Assembly (NCBI RefSeq): GCF_001183965.1
Contig: NZ_LFZV01000001.1
Span: 2,796,342-2,860,341, forward strand
DNA from: Bacillus sp. FJAT-27916
GTDB lineage: Bacteria; Bacillota; Bacilli; Bacillales; Pradoshiaceae
Reading direction: 5' to 3'
DNA length: 64,000 bases
Both the position numbers and the translations under genes were made by a program. Under the pieces are notes generated by a model. The model saw nothing but the letters and a program-made list of their open reading frames with translations, was not told the origin of the DNA and did not search any database. Positions 1-9,043 of this stretch are shown piece by piece (the first letter of the stretch is position 1; the number at the start of each line of letters is the position of its first letter).

Positions 1-183
1 GATAATCGTTATATGCCATAGGCGTGGATCATAAGCGTTCTCAAGTTTATGTACACTTGGTTTTTTGCTGACAAATCTGCCATAATAGGCGAAAAAACCG
101 ATTCCAAATTCAATGGAGGCAATGATGATATAAATATATAAGTAGCACCATAGTATCCCCATTGTGACTAATTCAACACTCAT
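1..183 (-). CDS. cytochrome bd-type quinol oxidase subunit II, N-terminal part (cut by window edge)
   Basis: The reading frame starts at an ATG (complement of 181-183) with a GGAAAGAAGAGG-like ribosome site and runs open off the left edge, giving 61 residues. The visible N-terminus is a hydrophobic helix (about residues 6-34) ending in ASIEFGIGFFAYYG, then a short loop and the start of a second hydrophobic stretch (LWHITII). This resembles the first helix of CydB/YthB, subunit II of cytochrome bd-type menaquinol oxidases, which transfer electrons from quinol to oxygen in the membrane. Subunit I would normally be encoded next to it and is not visible. The identification rests on one helix, so another polytopic membrane protein is possible. 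Confidence 0.5.
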   Translation of the reverse strand, partial: MSVELVTMGILWCYLYIYIIIASIEFGIGFFAYYGRFVSKKPSVHKLENAYDPRLWHITII

Positions 184-475
184 GACTCTTAGCCTCTTCT
201 TTCCGTTATGTTTTCTCCATTTGACCATTATAATGTTTTTAAGCCAATGATTCATATGGATAAATTGTGACAAAATAGCCTACTTTAAATAATATCGAAG
301 AAAATTTATCTTGCACAGCAGAAAAGTTGAAAATACCATCTTTTACATTAAATAGTAGCAGATATCATAGAGAAATTTCATTTATTATTATAGGAAACTA
401 TTGTTTTTCAATCAATTTTTCCTTTATTCTATTAGAGGAGATGTTTTATTGGAGAAAGAGAAAGGAAATGGTCAC

Positions 476-1312
476 ATGAATTTATACATGTCGGCTGCAT
501 TCAATTGGGCTAATATCCAATGGGAGCAACTGCTTATTGACATAGGAGAGGTATTATTAAGGGTCCTTTTCTTCTATGTCATCTACAAATTAATCAAGAT
601 TTTCACAAACAAGGTCGTTGAAACGATCTTTGCCCGTCTGCAAGCGAAAAGCAAAGGAACAGATAACCGCACAAAAACACTTGAATCATTGACGAAAAAT
701 ATTATCAGCTATATTTATTCATTCATATTAATCGTCACTATTCTGGAATTATTCGATATTAAGGTAACTGCCATCCTTGCCGGTGCTGGAATTGTCGGCC
801 TTGCTGTCGGTTTCGGGGCACAAGGCCTTGTCAGTGATGTCGTTACAGGTTTCTTCATCCTTCTTGAAAGACAAATTGATGTCGGTGATGAGGTGACAAT
901 CGGACTTATAAAGGGAACCGTTGAAGTTGTCGGTCTTAAGACCCTTCAAATAAGGGATTATGACGGAAGCCTTCATTTCATCCCCAATAGACAGATTGCC
1001 ACAGTAAGCAATCATTCACGAGGCACAATGAGAGCGATGGTTGAGATCAAGTTAAGCGAGAATGACCATTTCGATCTCATTACCATGGTCATTCAGGATA
1101 TTTGCAGAAAAATGGCGGAGGAAAATGACGATATCGTCCTTGGTCCAGACATTCTCGGTATTCAAGAGCTTGGCATTTCGGATTTCACGATTCGGATTGT
1201 TGCAAGAACAACCAATGGGCAGCAGGCATATGTTGAGCGTGTACTGCGCCAGCAAATCAAGCTTGCCATTGATGAGATTAGAAAACAAGAAGCAGCAAAA
1301 GCGGCAGAATAG
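476..1312 (+). CDS. ykuT: MscS-type small-conductance mechanosensitive channel (YkuT-like)
   Basis: Mechanosensitive ion channel that releases solutes during hypo-osmotic shock. Three N-terminal hydrophobic segments lie at about residues 20-43, 76-92 and 97-130. The third carries the glycine/alanine-rich pore helix with AGAGIVGLAVGFGAQ followed by the conserved LVSD. A soluble beta domain (DVGDEVTIG, then RDYDGSLHFIPNRQI) and a C-terminal alpha/beta domain follow, as in the MscS family. Length is 278 aa, close to B. subtilis YkuT. The ATG at 476 follows AAAGGAAA at suitable distance. A TTG at 449, nine codons upstream, has an even better GGAG at 8 nt, so the N-terminus is uncertain. Position next to dapH/dapL matches the ykuQ-ykuR-ykuT order in Bacillus; the intervening small gene ykuS is missing. 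Confidence 0.88.
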   Translation: MNLYMSAAFNWANIQWEQLLIDIGEVLLRVLFFYVIYKLIKIFTNKVVETIFARLQAKSKGTDNRTKTLESLTKNIISYIYSFILIVTILELFDIKVTAILAGAGIVGLAVGFGAQGLVSDVVTGFFILLERQIDVGDEVTIGLIKGTVEVVGLKTLQIRDYDGSLHFIPNRQIATVSNHSRGTMRAMVEIKLSENDHFDLITMVIQDICRKMAEENDDIVLGPDILGIQELGISDFTIRIVARTTNGQQAYVERVLRQQIKLAIDEIRKQEAAKAAE

Positions 1313-1323
1313 GACAGAGAATA

Positions 1324-1357
1324 GGCCAGGTCCATTTAACGGACCTGGCCCTTTTTT
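1324..1357 (+). terminator. Rho-independent terminator after ykuT
   Basis: Perfect 10-bp stem GGCCAGGTCC / GGACCTGGCC with a 7-nt loop, followed by CTTTTTT on the plus strand. It sits between the converging ykuT and dapL genes. Confidence 0.9.
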
Positions 1358-1364
1358 CTCAAGA

Positions 1365-2483
1365 TTATGCCTTATGCAGGTAATCGCTGATAAGATTAAC
1401 GGCAAATTCAATTGCTGCTTCATCAGGGTTCATTTTCGCATGATGAAGACCATACGGGGAATTAACACCAAGCCAGAACATAAAGCCTGGGATATCCTTG
1501 ATCATATACCCAAAGTCTTCCCCTGTCATGGCCTCCTTGCACTCAACCAAGGAAGCTTCTTTATGCTCATGTACAAATGACATGAACTCCTTCGTGACGT
1601 TTTCTTCATTATAGACTTGATAATAAGATGCCCCAAAATCTATTTTGACCTGGCAATTGAAGGTAACCTCAGCACCCTTCGCCATTTGCTTAATCCTATC
1701 CCTGACTAATACCATCGCATCCTCTGACAAGGTTCGGATTGTTCCCTCAATACGGGAGGTTTCTGCAATGATATTCTGGACCGTTCCTCCCGTAATCTTC
1801 CCAATGGTTACAACAGCCGAATCCATCGGATTAATATTTCGAGAGACAATCGTTTGAAGCTGATTAACAAACTGACAAGAAGCTACTACCATATCATTCG
1901 TCAAATGTGGATAAGCGGCATGACCGCCTTTACCGATAAAATCAAGATATAATTCTGATGTATTGGCAAAAAGCAGCCCCGGCTTCGTCGCGATTGTCCC
2001 AACTGGATATTCAGGCGCCACATGAAGCCCAAAGATCATCTCAGGCTTCCATCGTTTGAAGATATCCGTCTGAATCATTTCCTGCGCACCGCCAGGTCCT
2101 TCTTCAGCTGGCTGGAACATAAAAAGGACATGATCATTAATAGGATTTTTTACAAGTTGGGTTAACACTCCTAGAGCAATGGTCATATGGAAATCGTGCC
2201 CGCAAGCATGCATCCTTCCTTCATGAAGAGAGGTGCAGGACAGACCTGTTTCCTCTTTAATCGGCAGCCCGTCTATGTCTGCTCGATAACCAATTGTCCT
2301 TTTCGGGCTAAGTCCCTTGACGCGAACAAAGATACCTGTTTTCCACGTTTCCCATTCGACACTTTCCTGCGGAAGGCTTTTTATGTAATCCAGTAAATAG
2401 GCCTGTGTTTTGAATTCCTGGAAGCCAAGTTCAGGTATTTGATGCAGGTCCCTCCGGATTTTAATCAGCTTATCCTTATCCAC
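1365..2483 (-). CDS. dapL: N-acetyldiaminopimelate deacetylase (M20D peptidase family)
   Basis: Hydrolyses N-acetyl-LL-diaminopimelate to LL-diaminopimelate and acetate, the last step of the acetylated branch of lysine and meso-DAP synthesis. The protein has the M20D metal-site motifs: ADIDG near residues 69-72, HACGHD at 92-97, the EEGPGGA segment, and GEDFGYM near the C-terminus. The small dimerisation insert of the amidohydrolase fold lies in the middle. From the GTG at 2483 (AGGTGG 7 nt upstream) it has 372 aa, matching YkuR of B. subtilis, which begins with a near-identical [14 protein letters not shown]. Longer in-frame starts upstream would add non-conserved sequence. It follows dapH by 69 nt on the same strand and is probably co-transcribed. 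M20D relatives also include hippurate hydrolases, but the dapH partner fixes the role. Confidence 0.93.
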   Translation of the reverse strand: MDKDKLIKIRRDLHQIPELGFQEFKTQAYLLDYIKSLPQESVEWETWKTGIFVRVKGLSPKRTIGYRADIDGLPIKEETGLSCTSLHEGRMHACGHDFHMTIALGVLTQLVKNPINDHVLFMFQPAEEGPGGAQEMIQTDIFKRWKPEMIFGLHVAPEYPVGTIATKPGLLFANTSELYLDFIGKGGHAAYPHLTNDMVVASCQFVNQLQTIVSRNINPMDSAVVTIGKITGGTVQNIIAETSRIEGTIRTLSEDAMVLVRDRIKQMAKGAEVTFNCQVKIDFGASYYQVYNEENVTKEFMSFVHEHKEASLVECKEAMTGEDFGYMIKDIPGFMFWLGVNSPYGLHHAKMNPDEAAIEFAVNLISDYLHKA

Positions 2484-2552
2484 TCTTTCTCCACCTCGAC
2501 TTTCATCTGAAAACAGGCGCGGAAAGTCATTTCCGCGCCCTCTCATTCAGGA

Positions 2553-3263
2553 TTAGAGCTGTCGAAGCTCGTCCTTGATTTCAATTTTTGATTTTTCAAC
2601 ATCGTTGATATGTTTGATGACTTTCGCAGGAACACCTGCTACCACCGTATGGGCAGGTACATCCTCTACAACGATTGCACCAGCTGCGACAACGGCTCCT
2701 TCGCCAACTCGAACACCTTCTAGAATGACAGCATTTGCCCCAACGAGAACATTATCCTCAATCACAACTGGGTTCGCAGAAGGTGGCTCGATTACACCAG
2801 CTAAGACAGAGCCTGCACCAATATGACAGTTCTTCCCTACTGTTGCACGTCCTCCAAGCACAGCGTTCATATCAATCATCGTTTTTTCGCCAATGCTGGC
2901 TCCGATATTGATGGAGGCACCCATCATGATAACAGCATTATCACCGATATGCACTTGGTCACGGATAATAGCACCAGGTTCAATACGGGCATTGATTCCT
3001 TTAAGATCTAAAAGAGGAATAGCAGAGTTGCGTCGGTCGTTCTCTACAACATAATCTTCAATCTTCTCTTTATTCTCTTCAAGTACTGGCTGGATTACAG
3101 ACCATTCTCCGAAGACAACTCCAGTACTGCCGTTAATAAAGGCAGAAGCTTCGGGACCGAAATCAAGTCCTTCCAGCTGTCCTTTTATGTATACTTTCAC
3201 CGGGGTTTTCTTCACACTATTTCCGATAAAAGAAATAATCTCATTAGCGTCCATCATTTTCAT
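2553..3263 (-). CDS. dapH: 2,3,4,5-tetrahydropyridine-2,6-dicarboxylate N-acetyltransferase
   Basis: Transfers acetyl from acetyl-CoA to L-tetrahydrodipicolinate, opening the acetylated diaminopimelate route used for lysine and peptidoglycan. The 236-aa protein starts [16 protein letters not shown], almost identical to B. subtilis YkuQ. After an N-terminal domain of about 85 residues it has a left-handed beta-helix of hexapeptide repeats (about residues 90-200, for example [17 protein letters not shown] and [15 protein letters not shown]) and a short C-terminal tail ending ELRQL. It is the first gene of the dapH-dapL pair. The partner aminotransferase patA lies at 13005-14153 in the same window. 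Plant-type DapL aminotransferase is a different enzyme despite the same symbol. Confidence 0.96.
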   Translation of the reverse strand: MKMMDANEIISFIGNSVKKTPVKVYIKGQLEGLDFGPEASAFINGSTGVVFGEWSVIQPVLEENKEKIEDYVVENDRRNSAIPLLDLKGINARIEPGAIIRDQVHIGDNAVIMMGASINIGASIGEKTMIDMNAVLGGRATVGKNCHIGAGSVLAGVIEPPSANPVVIEDNVLVGANAVILEGVRVGEGAVVAAGAIVVEDVPAHTVVAGVPAKVIKHINDVEKSKIEIKDELRQL

Positions 3264-3328
3264 GCTGATTCCTCATCTCCCACTACATAATTTTCTTAAC
3301 TTTAACAAACAAAAAAATGAAATTCAAG

Positions 3329-4219
3329 TCAATCCTTACATTTTGATTCAGCGGTCATCATCTGAAGCGCAAGGTCAACAAATGCCTTTACCTGTCTAAG
3401 TTCTAATGACGCTTCACTGCAGACAATCCATGTTTTCCGGTCAACCGCCTGCCCGTCTTTATCAAACAAAGGAAGCTTATAATAGGAAGCATCCTCTTCC
3501 CTTAAGGAGATTCCCGGCAAGATGGCATATCCAATTCCATTCATCACCATCTGTTTACAGGTTTCGATTTGGTCGACTAAGATTGTCCGCGTCGGCGGAA
3601 TACTATAATGACGAATCCACCAATTCTGGATTTCCCTATAATAGTTTGAATCACTCTTAAATAGAATAAAAGGTTTCTCCGTATCCATCGCGTCTGAAAG
3701 CTGGCTCAATTCTGTATCAACCAAAAATAAAGGATCATTAAATAACAGCTTCTTATATCCGCTCCAGTCTGGGCTCCCTCGCAAAATACCAATATGAGCA
3801 TTCCCATTGTATAAATTCTCGATCATTTCGCTACTCCAACCGGTTACAAGCGAGATTTTAACATTGGGATAGGCTGCTACATATTTCTTCAAAACCGAGG
3901 GAAGCCAGTACTGACCGGCGATAGAAGCGCTCGCAATCTTTAAGGTCCCTTGAACATCATGTGTAAGGGCATCCACTCTTTCGCGCGCCTTACTCTTTAA
4001 CTTCAATGAATCCCGCGCATATTGAACGACAATCTCTCCCGCCTCTGTCAGCATCATTCCCTTTGGAGAACGGATAAAAAGAGCGGTACCCCACTCTCTT
4101 TCAATCGATTGAAGGCGCTGAGACAAAGCCGGCTGGGAGACAAACATTCTTTCAGCCGTCCTTCTCAAATTCAATTCTTCTGCCAATGTGTCCAATAGTT
4201 CAAAATCGGTTATCATCAT
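3329..4219 (-). CDS. ccpC: LysR-family regulator CcpC (citrate-responsive repressor of TCA genes)
   Basis: LysR-type regulator; in B. subtilis CcpC represses citB and citZ and responds to citrate. The winged helix-turn-helix is at about residues 2-60 (RRTAERMFVSQPALSQRLQ). The effector domain covers about residues 90-290. Stretches such as LVTGWSSEM, DQIETCKQM and GIGYAILPG are shared with the remembered CcpC sequence. Length 296 aa is typical. The start is one of two adjacent ATGs behind GAGGGAACCGA. It lies upstream of dapH on the same strand with a 65-nt gap, and the neighbourhood (CbpB, YkuJ, DapH) matches the ykuM position in B. subtilis. The target genes are outside the window. Confidence 0.88.
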   Translation of the reverse strand: MMITDFELLDTLAEELNLRRTAERMFVSQPALSQRLQSIEREWGTALFIRSPKGMMLTEAGEIVVQYARDSLKLKSKARERVDALTHDVQGTLKIASASIAGQYWLPSVLKKYVAAYPNVKISLVTGWSSEMIENLYNGNAHIGILRGSPDWSGYKKLLFNDPLFLVDTELSQLSDAMDTEKPFILFKSDSNYYREIQNWWIRHYSIPPTRTILVDQIETCKQMVMNGIGYAILPGISLREEDASYYKLPLFDKDGQAVDRKTWIVCSEASLELRQVKAFVDLALQMMTAESKCKD

Positions 4220-4297
4220 TCGGTTCCCTCACTGCTCTATATCCTTTAATCGAACGCACAGTTTATTGTACCTTCTAACCTCAGGTAACCGCAAACA

Positions 4298-5809
4298 TTA
4301 ACCACGTGATTCTTCGACTTCTTTTCTTGGCATGAAAAGGATAAGAATGAGCGCACAAAGCGCAAGGATAAAGACTCCTGTATAAACGTATCCCAAGGCA
4401 TGCGTCAGTCCGCTTTGCAGCTGGCTCAATTTTTCCGGAGCCAATGTACTGCGTACTTCAGCACTTAACAATTCATTTACGGAATTGAGATCAAGCTTCT
4501 CACCCGAATAATCGTGACTTAGAAAATATGCCTGAAGGCGATTGTTAAGAATTCCTCCCAGCACGGCCGCTCCAACAGTATTACCAAGATTCCTCATAAA
4601 CATATTGGCCGCTGTTGCCGCACCGCGGCTCTCCCATTCCACCGTGGACTGAATGGAAACGATGAAGGCTGTACTTGTCAAGCCCATTCCAGCGCCAGTC
4701 AAGAACGATCCAAATGCTGCTAAGAAAGGATTTGGAAGAGAGGGAAGAAGCATAAATATCGTTCCTCCAAACACAAGAAAGACACCGCCAAGGATACACG
4801 TTTTTCTGTACCCAATCTTTAAAAGCAGGTAACCAGATGCCGTAGAGGCAATTGGCCATCCGATTGACATGACTGTCAATGTAAACCCTGCAATCGTGGG
4901 TGAAAGCCCCATTACACCTTGAACAAAGGCAGGCAGATAGCTTGAGATTCCGATTAAAATCATCCCAGTCAAAAGAGAGGTTAAATTAGCAATGAGAATG
5001 GGACGGATTCTCCAAACAGCAAACGGCATCACCGGCTCCTCAAATCGATTCTCATGTCTAACGAACAAATAAAACAACAGAGCGATAATCCCTATGTACA
5101 GAAAACTTTGCGAAGACAGCCAGTCAAAGCGGATGCCACCTTCCACAAACACATACATAGAAAGCGTAATAGAGCCTGTAATCAGCGCTGCACCCAAATA
5201 ATCAATTTTATGCTTTTTCCGCTTTACTTCCTCATGGAAGAAGAAGACTAAACCGCATACGGCCAGAAGTCCAAGGGGAATATTGATCCAGAAAATCCAG
5301 CTCCAAGAGGAATACTGAACAAAAAAGCCACCAAGGGCAGGTCCTAGAATCGCGGAGATTCCCCATACGCTTGATAAATATCCTTGAATCTTTGCCCGCT
5401 CTTCTCGCGAGTAAATATCACCTACCACTGTCATGGCAATGGGCGTAACCGCTCCAGCTCCAAACCCTTGAATGAGCCTGAAGAAAATCAGACTTTGCAT
5501 TGACCAGGCAAAACCGGCAAAGAGAGACCCAATCATAAAGACAGAGATTCCAAACAACAATACAGGCTTACGGCCAAATAAGTCAGCCAGTTTTCCATAG
5601 ATGAGCACTGTTACCGTATTCATGAGCAGATAGGCTGAAAATACCCAGCTGTATAGTGAAAATCCCCCTAGCTCGCCGACAATCTCCGGTAAGGCCGTTG
5701 AAACGATTGTTCCCTCAACAGCACTCATAAAGGTTGCCAGAATAATGGAAATAAGAACGAGCGGGCGGTTCGTTTTTCTTTTCTTACTATTCGTTTTTTT
5801 CGTCTCCAA
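4298..5809 (-). CDS. MFS drug:proton antiporter, DHA2 (EmrB/QacA) family, 14 TMS
   Basis: Integral membrane exporter predicted to expel lipophilic drugs or toxic cations using the proton gradient. Hydrophobic segments occupy nearly the whole 503-aa chain, consistent with 14 helices. Visible family motifs are the loop 2-3 motif GKLADLFGRKPVLL, the helix-5 motif GPALGGFF (motif C) and the DHA2-like first helix with ATFMSAVEGTIVSTALPEI. The N-terminus is a short lysine-rich tail (KKTNSKKRKTN). The start is a TTG at 5809, 7 nt after GGGGG; no ATG occurs before the first helix. It stands alone on the minus strand between ccpC and cbpB. The substrate cannot be deduced. LmrB, MdrB or YusP-like proteins are the nearest B. 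subtilis relatives by appearance. Confidence 0.87.
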   Translation of the reverse strand: METKKTNSKKRKTNRPLVLISIILATFMSAVEGTIVSTALPEIVGELGGFSLYSWVFSAYLLMNTVTVLIYGKLADLFGRKPVLLFGISVFMIGSLFAGFAWSMQSLIFFRLIQGFGAGAVTPIAMTVVGDIYSREERAKIQGYLSSVWGISAILGPALGGFFVQYSSWSWIFWINIPLGLLAVCGLVFFFHEEVKRKKHKIDYLGAALITGSITLSMYVFVEGGIRFDWLSSQSFLYIGIIALLFYLFVRHENRFEEPVMPFAVWRIRPILIANLTSLLTGMILIGISSYLPAFVQGVMGLSPTIAGFTLTVMSIGWPIASTASGYLLLKIGYRKTCILGGVFLVFGGTIFMLLPSLPNPFLAAFGSFLTGAGMGLTSTAFIVSIQSTVEWESRGAATAANMFMRNLGNTVGAAVLGGILNNRLQAYFLSHDYSGEKLDLNSVNELLSAEVRSTLAPEKLSQLQSGLTHALGYVYTGVFILALCALILILFMPRKEVEESRG

Positions 5810-5888
5810 AACAGAACCCCCTTAAAAACCATTGTATCCAAAACGAGGAATCCAAGAAAGTCCCTTCCCTGTATATTCCTTCAGAAAG

Positions 5889-5918
5889 ATAAGAAAAAGC
5901 CTCCTAACGATGGAGGCT
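5889..5918 (-). terminator. terminator of cbpB
   Basis: Stem AGCCTCC / GGAGGCT (5898-5904 with 5912-5918). On the minus strand it is followed by TTTTTC, directly after the cbpB stop codon. Confidence 0.85.
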
Positions 5919-5923
5919 CTTCA

Positions 5924-6370
5924 TTAATTGTATTTCATTTTCTTCACCAATCGGTTTACTTGCTTTAAAATCTGTCTTCGCGTTAGAATTCCTGCAAATG
6001 TCCCTTTATTCTCCACCACACATATAAACGGATGATCGATTAACAATTCCAATGCTTCCTCAATGGCATCGTTCACATCAAGACATGGAATGTCACCGTT
6101 CATCACATCCTCAACCTTAATCTGGTCAAGCTTCTCAAACTCAATTCGCTCAAGTCCCATTATGACATCCATAATTTTGGGTGTACTAATCAAGCCCTGA
6201 AGCTTAAATGTATGGTCGAGAACAGGTATGGCCGTATACCCGCTTCTTGTCAGGACAAGAAGGGCATGTTCGAGATTATTACCCTTTTGGACATGTGCCA
6301 CACGTTCAGACGATATCATCAAATCTTTGACAGCCAGTTCAAACCCATCTAATTTTTGTATTTCCAACAT
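5924..6370 (-). CDS. cbpB: c-di-AMP-binding CBS-domain protein CbpB (DarB/YkuL)
   Basis: Small cytoplasmic signalling protein of two CBS motifs forming one Bateman module. In B. subtilis the orthologue DarB binds cyclic di-AMP, and its apo form stimulates the (p)ppGpp synthetase Rel and pyruvate carboxylase. The 148-aa sequence has the first CBS half at about residues 12-70 (AHVQKGNNLEHALLVLTRSGYTAIPVL in outline), the conserved GLERIEFEKLDQI linker, and a second half ending in RRQILKQVN. These match the remembered DarB sequence closely. The start ATG follows AAAGGGG at 9 nt. It is downstream of ykuJ on the same strand as in B. subtilis, although ykuK and abbA, which lie between them there, are absent. 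Confidence 0.9.
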   Translation of the reverse strand: MLEIQKLDGFELAVKDLMISSERVAHVQKGNNLEHALLVLTRSGYTAIPVLDHTFKLQGLISTPKIMDVIMGLERIEFEKLDQIKVEDVMNGDIPCLDVNDAIEEALELLIDHPFICVVENKGTFAGILTRRQILKQVNRLVKKMKYN

Positions 6371-6477
6371 GGAAAAGAACCCCTTTATCTAGTCATCCAT
6401 CATTAGCAGATGCTATTCTTGGCGGTGTTTTTTATGATTTTAGTGGCAGCATCCTTTTATGATGTTCATCGATCTAA

Positions 6478-6717
6478 TTAGCTGTAGATTAACTCAAAAA
6501 TCTCAATAGCGATCATATCAATATTATCAAATTGATATTTCAAAGTCTTCCCTTTGTCTTGGAAAATTTCCAACTCAAATGTTTCTGTTTTATCAAAGAA
6601 AGTGACTTGGCATTTCACCTGGCCTTCAACTTCAAACACACGTTGTGCTGTATCAGATACTTTCGCTTGCTCTTGCAAATTTTTTAATCGTGTAAGAATT
6701 CCTTGTAAACGTGACAT
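6478..6717 (-). CDS. ykuJ: YkuJ family protein of unknown function
   Basis: Conserved 79-aa Bacillus protein. The chain contains the family hallmarks: an N-terminal LxGILTRLKNLQE helix, the FFDKTETFELEIFQ strand region and the C-terminal FDNIDMIAIEIFELI. No catalytic motif, signal peptide or membrane segment is seen. It lies 107 nt upstream of cbpB on the same strand, as in B. subtilis, so an operon is likely. The ATG follows AAAGGAG at 12 nt, slightly long spacing. Function is not established for the family as far as I know. Confidence 0.88.
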   Translation of the reverse strand: MSRLQGILTRLKNLQEQAKVSDTAQRVFEVEGQVKCQVTFFDKTETFELEIFQDKGKTLKYQFDNIDMIAIEIFELIYS

Positions 6718-7028
6718 ATTTAATATATGCTCCTTTCGTGACTACCAACAAATAGTTTCTCTTAGGTATCCATCATTTATAGGATAGTGGAATAAGCCTT
6801 AATTGTACACCAAAAGTCTTTACTTATTCTTTGCCATTTATGTCAATGTGTTACCCAATTTAAGAGACTTACCCATTTTAACATAAAAACAATGGGATAA
6901 AAATTCCACTCACCTATTTTTTCATCCGGAATTTTTTGGTCAGATTCTTTCATATACCCCAAAGCCCTCTTTTCCATGTTACGATAAGCAAAGAGTAAAA
7001 CGATGATTATAGAAAGGGGTTGAGCGTA

Positions 7029-7259
7029 GTGGAACCCATCCTATTCTTTACACAGCCCGGATGCCCGCCATGCGCCTTTGCAAAAAATTATTTTGATGAA
7101 CACGGCATTGCCTATACATTACTTGATATCAAGAAGGATGCCAAAGCTCGAAAGACATTAATGAATCAATATGATTCCTATTCGACGCCTACCTTCGTCA
7201 TTAATGGAGAAGTCATCATCGGCTTCGATCAAGAGCGGATTACCAAGGCGCTCGGTTAA
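7029..7259 (+). CDS. glutaredoxin-like thiol-disulfide protein
   Basis: Small thioredoxin-fold protein of 76 aa. A CPPC redox motif at residues 12-15 follows the first strand (ILFFTQPGC), and the cis-proline region STPTFVINGEVIIGF follows, as in glutaredoxin/NrdH families. It probably reduces disulfides or mixed thiols in the cytoplasm, in bacilli perhaps with bacillithiol or thioredoxin reductase. The GTG at 7029 is preferred because AAAGGGG lies 9 nt upstream; the in-frame TTG at 7020 directly abuts that site and cannot use it. The gene stands alone, divergent from ykuJ. The 310-nt gap upstream shows no other gene. Confidence 0.87.
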   Translation: MEPILFFTQPGCPPCAFAKNYFDEHGIAYTLLDIKKDAKARKTLMNQYDSYSTPTFVINGEVIIGFDQERITKALG

Positions 7260-7263
7260 TTGG

Positions 7264-7293
7264 AAAAGCCACTCTGATCTTAGAGTGGCTTTC
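7264..7293. terminator. bidirectional terminator
   Basis: Perfect 10-bp stem AAGCCACTCT / AGAGTGGCTT (7266-7275 with 7282-7291) between two converging genes. The minus strand has TTTTCC after the stem and the plus strand TTCAT, so it favours the minus-strand gene. Confidence 0.75.
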
Positions 7294-7311
7294 ATGGTCA
7301 TACCTTATCAA

Positions 7312-7956
7312 TTATTCGACTGATATCCATCCTAAGGAAGCAAATGGTGTAACGGATGCGTATTTGATGAATCCAAGCACGATTCCCCAGATTCCGTCAT
7401 CAGATTTAGTAACTTCTGATTGGTCGTTTTCACTCTTTTCAACCGTAGGATTATCACTTAATCCCTCGGGATCGAAGCTGATTTGATAGTCATCAATGGC
7501 CCATTCATTGTCTTTAAACGTCAGCCCAACGGCCTCATAATGTCCATCATAGCTTACAGGTCCTTCACTTGATTCTTCAAACCATTCATACACATACCAT
7601 TTATCCCGCTCTGTGTCATAGCCAAGCTTTGTGTTTTCATCATATGTAAAGAAAGGGATATAATAAAGGGCAAAATCAGTCCCGTAGGCAAGATATCCTT
7701 CCCCATCCATATTCTCCTTCACATTCATCTCAATAAAATCCTTTGTGTATTCCTTCGTAAAGTAACGCCCAAGGGATTCTTCTATCTCTTCCATGCTTCT
7801 TGGGTTTTCAGTTATGGCTAATTGGGCATCAAAAGCTTCCTGCAGGAAACGAAAGGCTTCCTCCTCACTTAATGGCCTGTCCGCTTTTACATTCAAAAGA
7901 GGAAAGACGATGAATATGGCTAAAGACGCAAGAAACGTTCGCAAAAGATGCTTCAT
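7312..7956 (-). CDS. secreted protein of unknown function (DUF3993-like)
   Basis: 214-aa protein with a Sec-type signal: positive start MKHLLR, a hydrophobic core to about residue 22 and cleavage probably near VKA-DR (residues 24-27). The mature part is acidic, rich in Glu, Asp and aromatic residues (YVYEWFEES, YDGHYEAVGLTF). A second weak hydrophobic stretch at the C-terminus (WGIVLGFIKYASVTPFASLG) could anchor or stack. The layout, a helix beginning LSEEEAFRFLQEAFDAQ followed by beta-rich sequence, resembles DUF3993 proteins of Bacillus, but this is only a resemblance. AGGAGG lies 7 nt before the ATG. No functional partner is evident nearby. Confidence 0.72.
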   Translation of the reverse strand: MKHLLRTFLASLAIFIVFPLLNVKADRPLSEEEAFRFLQEAFDAQLAITENPRSMEEIEESLGRYFTKEYTKDFIEMNVKENMDGEGYLAYGTDFALYYIPFFTYDENTKLGYDTERDKWYVYEWFEESSEGPVSYDGHYEAVGLTFKDNEWAIDDYQISFDPEGLSDNPTVEKSENDQSEVTKSDDGIWGIVLGFIKYASVTPFASLGWISVE

Positions 7957-8070
7957 TCTTCATCCTCCTATAGTGTAGGAATTTGTTCGTATAATTAGGC
8001 TATTCCCCATTTATGAAGACCTTACACTTTTCATTAGAAAAAGATAGAAAACCCTTTCCTGCACCCTAAA

Positions 8071-8835
8071 TCAGAAAGTATATTGCCGCAAATGTGATCC
8101 CCCATCCATCGAAATGCACTCTCCATTTATATATTGCGCCTGGTCCATAAAAAGGAAACAGGCAAGTTCAGCAATCTCTTCAGGTGTTCCAAGACGGCCA
8201 AGCGGGACATGCTCAATCGTCCTTTTTTCCGCCTCTTCAGATTGAAACAGTTTCCCCGCTCCTCCTGTACGCTCGATTGGACCCTGTGCAATGGCGTTAA
8301 CTCTTATACCATATTTCCGCCCCCATTCTACAGCCAATGTTCTTGTCATAGCGAGTACACCTGCTTTAGCCGAAGCAGAATGAACGACATGCGGTGCTGC
8401 ATCCCAAGCATAAGTCGCAATCATATTCGTGATAGATCCTTTTATCTGATGGTCAATCCAGTATCTTCCGACAGCACTGCTGCAATAAAAGGTCCCATTT
8501 AACACAATATCAATAACAGCCTTCCACCCATTAGGAGATAAATCCTCTGATGGACAGATAAAATTCCCCGCTGCGTTATTGATCAGGAAATCCACAGTCC
8601 CAAAGGTACGCACGGTCTCTTGTACCATTTCGTTTACATCCTCCACCAGGCGGACGTCCATTTGAATGGTCAAGAGTTCTCCTTCTTTAGCGGCGATTTC
8701 TGCCTTTGCTGACTCCAGTCTTTCATGGTTTCTTCCCGTGATGACCACCTTCGCCCCTTCCGAGATGAATTTCTTTGCCATGGCTAAACCCATCCCGCTT
8801 GAACCGCCGGTAATGATAACTACCTTCCCCTTCAT
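8071..8835 (-). CDS. fadH: 2,4-dienoyl-CoA reductase, SDR family (FadH/YkuF)
   Basis: NADPH-dependent reductase that removes 2,4-dienoyl-CoA intermediates during beta-oxidation of polyunsaturated fatty acids. The 254-aa protein has the SDR cofactor motif TGGSSGMG (residues 9-16), the NNAAGNF segment and the GRLGTPEEIA and INGECISMDGG C-terminal motifs. The usual SDR tyrosine is replaced: the YxxxK position reads HSASAKAG, as in B. subtilis FadH. This fits the DECR-type subfamily, where catalysis differs from classic SDRs. The ATG follows GGAGG at 6 nt. In B. subtilis fadH and ykuE are neighbours; here ykuE is at 9484 on the opposite strand. Confidence 0.9.
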   Translation of the reverse strand: MKGKVVIITGGSSGMGLAMAKKFISEGAKVVITGRNHERLESAKAEIAAKEGELLTIQMDVRLVEDVNEMVQETVRTFGTVDFLINNAAGNFICPSEDLSPNGWKAVIDIVLNGTFYCSSAVGRYWIDHQIKGSITNMIATYAWDAAPHVVHSASAKAGVLAMTRTLAVEWGRKYGIRVNAIAQGPIERTGGAGKLFQSEEAEKRTIEHVPLGRLGTPEEIAELACFLFMDQAQYINGECISMDGGSHLRQYTF

Positions 8836-8969
8836 CCTATCCCTCCATTATTAAGAATATTCAATTAATTTTACCACATTTACATCCAAATAATGTAAGT
8901 TAATAAAATTCTAAATTCCCGGCATAGATGAGCAATAGCTCTATTTATCTATTGACCTTCAAGGAAACA

Positions 8970-9009
8970 AAAAAAAACAGACGAATAACCAAATGGTCAC
9001 CCGTCTGTT
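8970..9009 (-). terminator. terminator after the 9044-9259 small gene
   Basis: Stem AACAGACG / CGTCTGTT with a partly paired interior, followed on the minus strand by a run of T. It lies just downstream of the small ORF at 9044-9259. Confidence 0.85.
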
Positions 9010-9043
9010 GGACTAATCGTATTTAAGGGAATTTCCCAATCAC

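Noticed and set aside
1062..1580. Long plus-strand frame crossing the end of ykuT into dapL
   Set aside because: It overlaps two well-supported genes and the terminator, with no ribosome site; a shadow frame.
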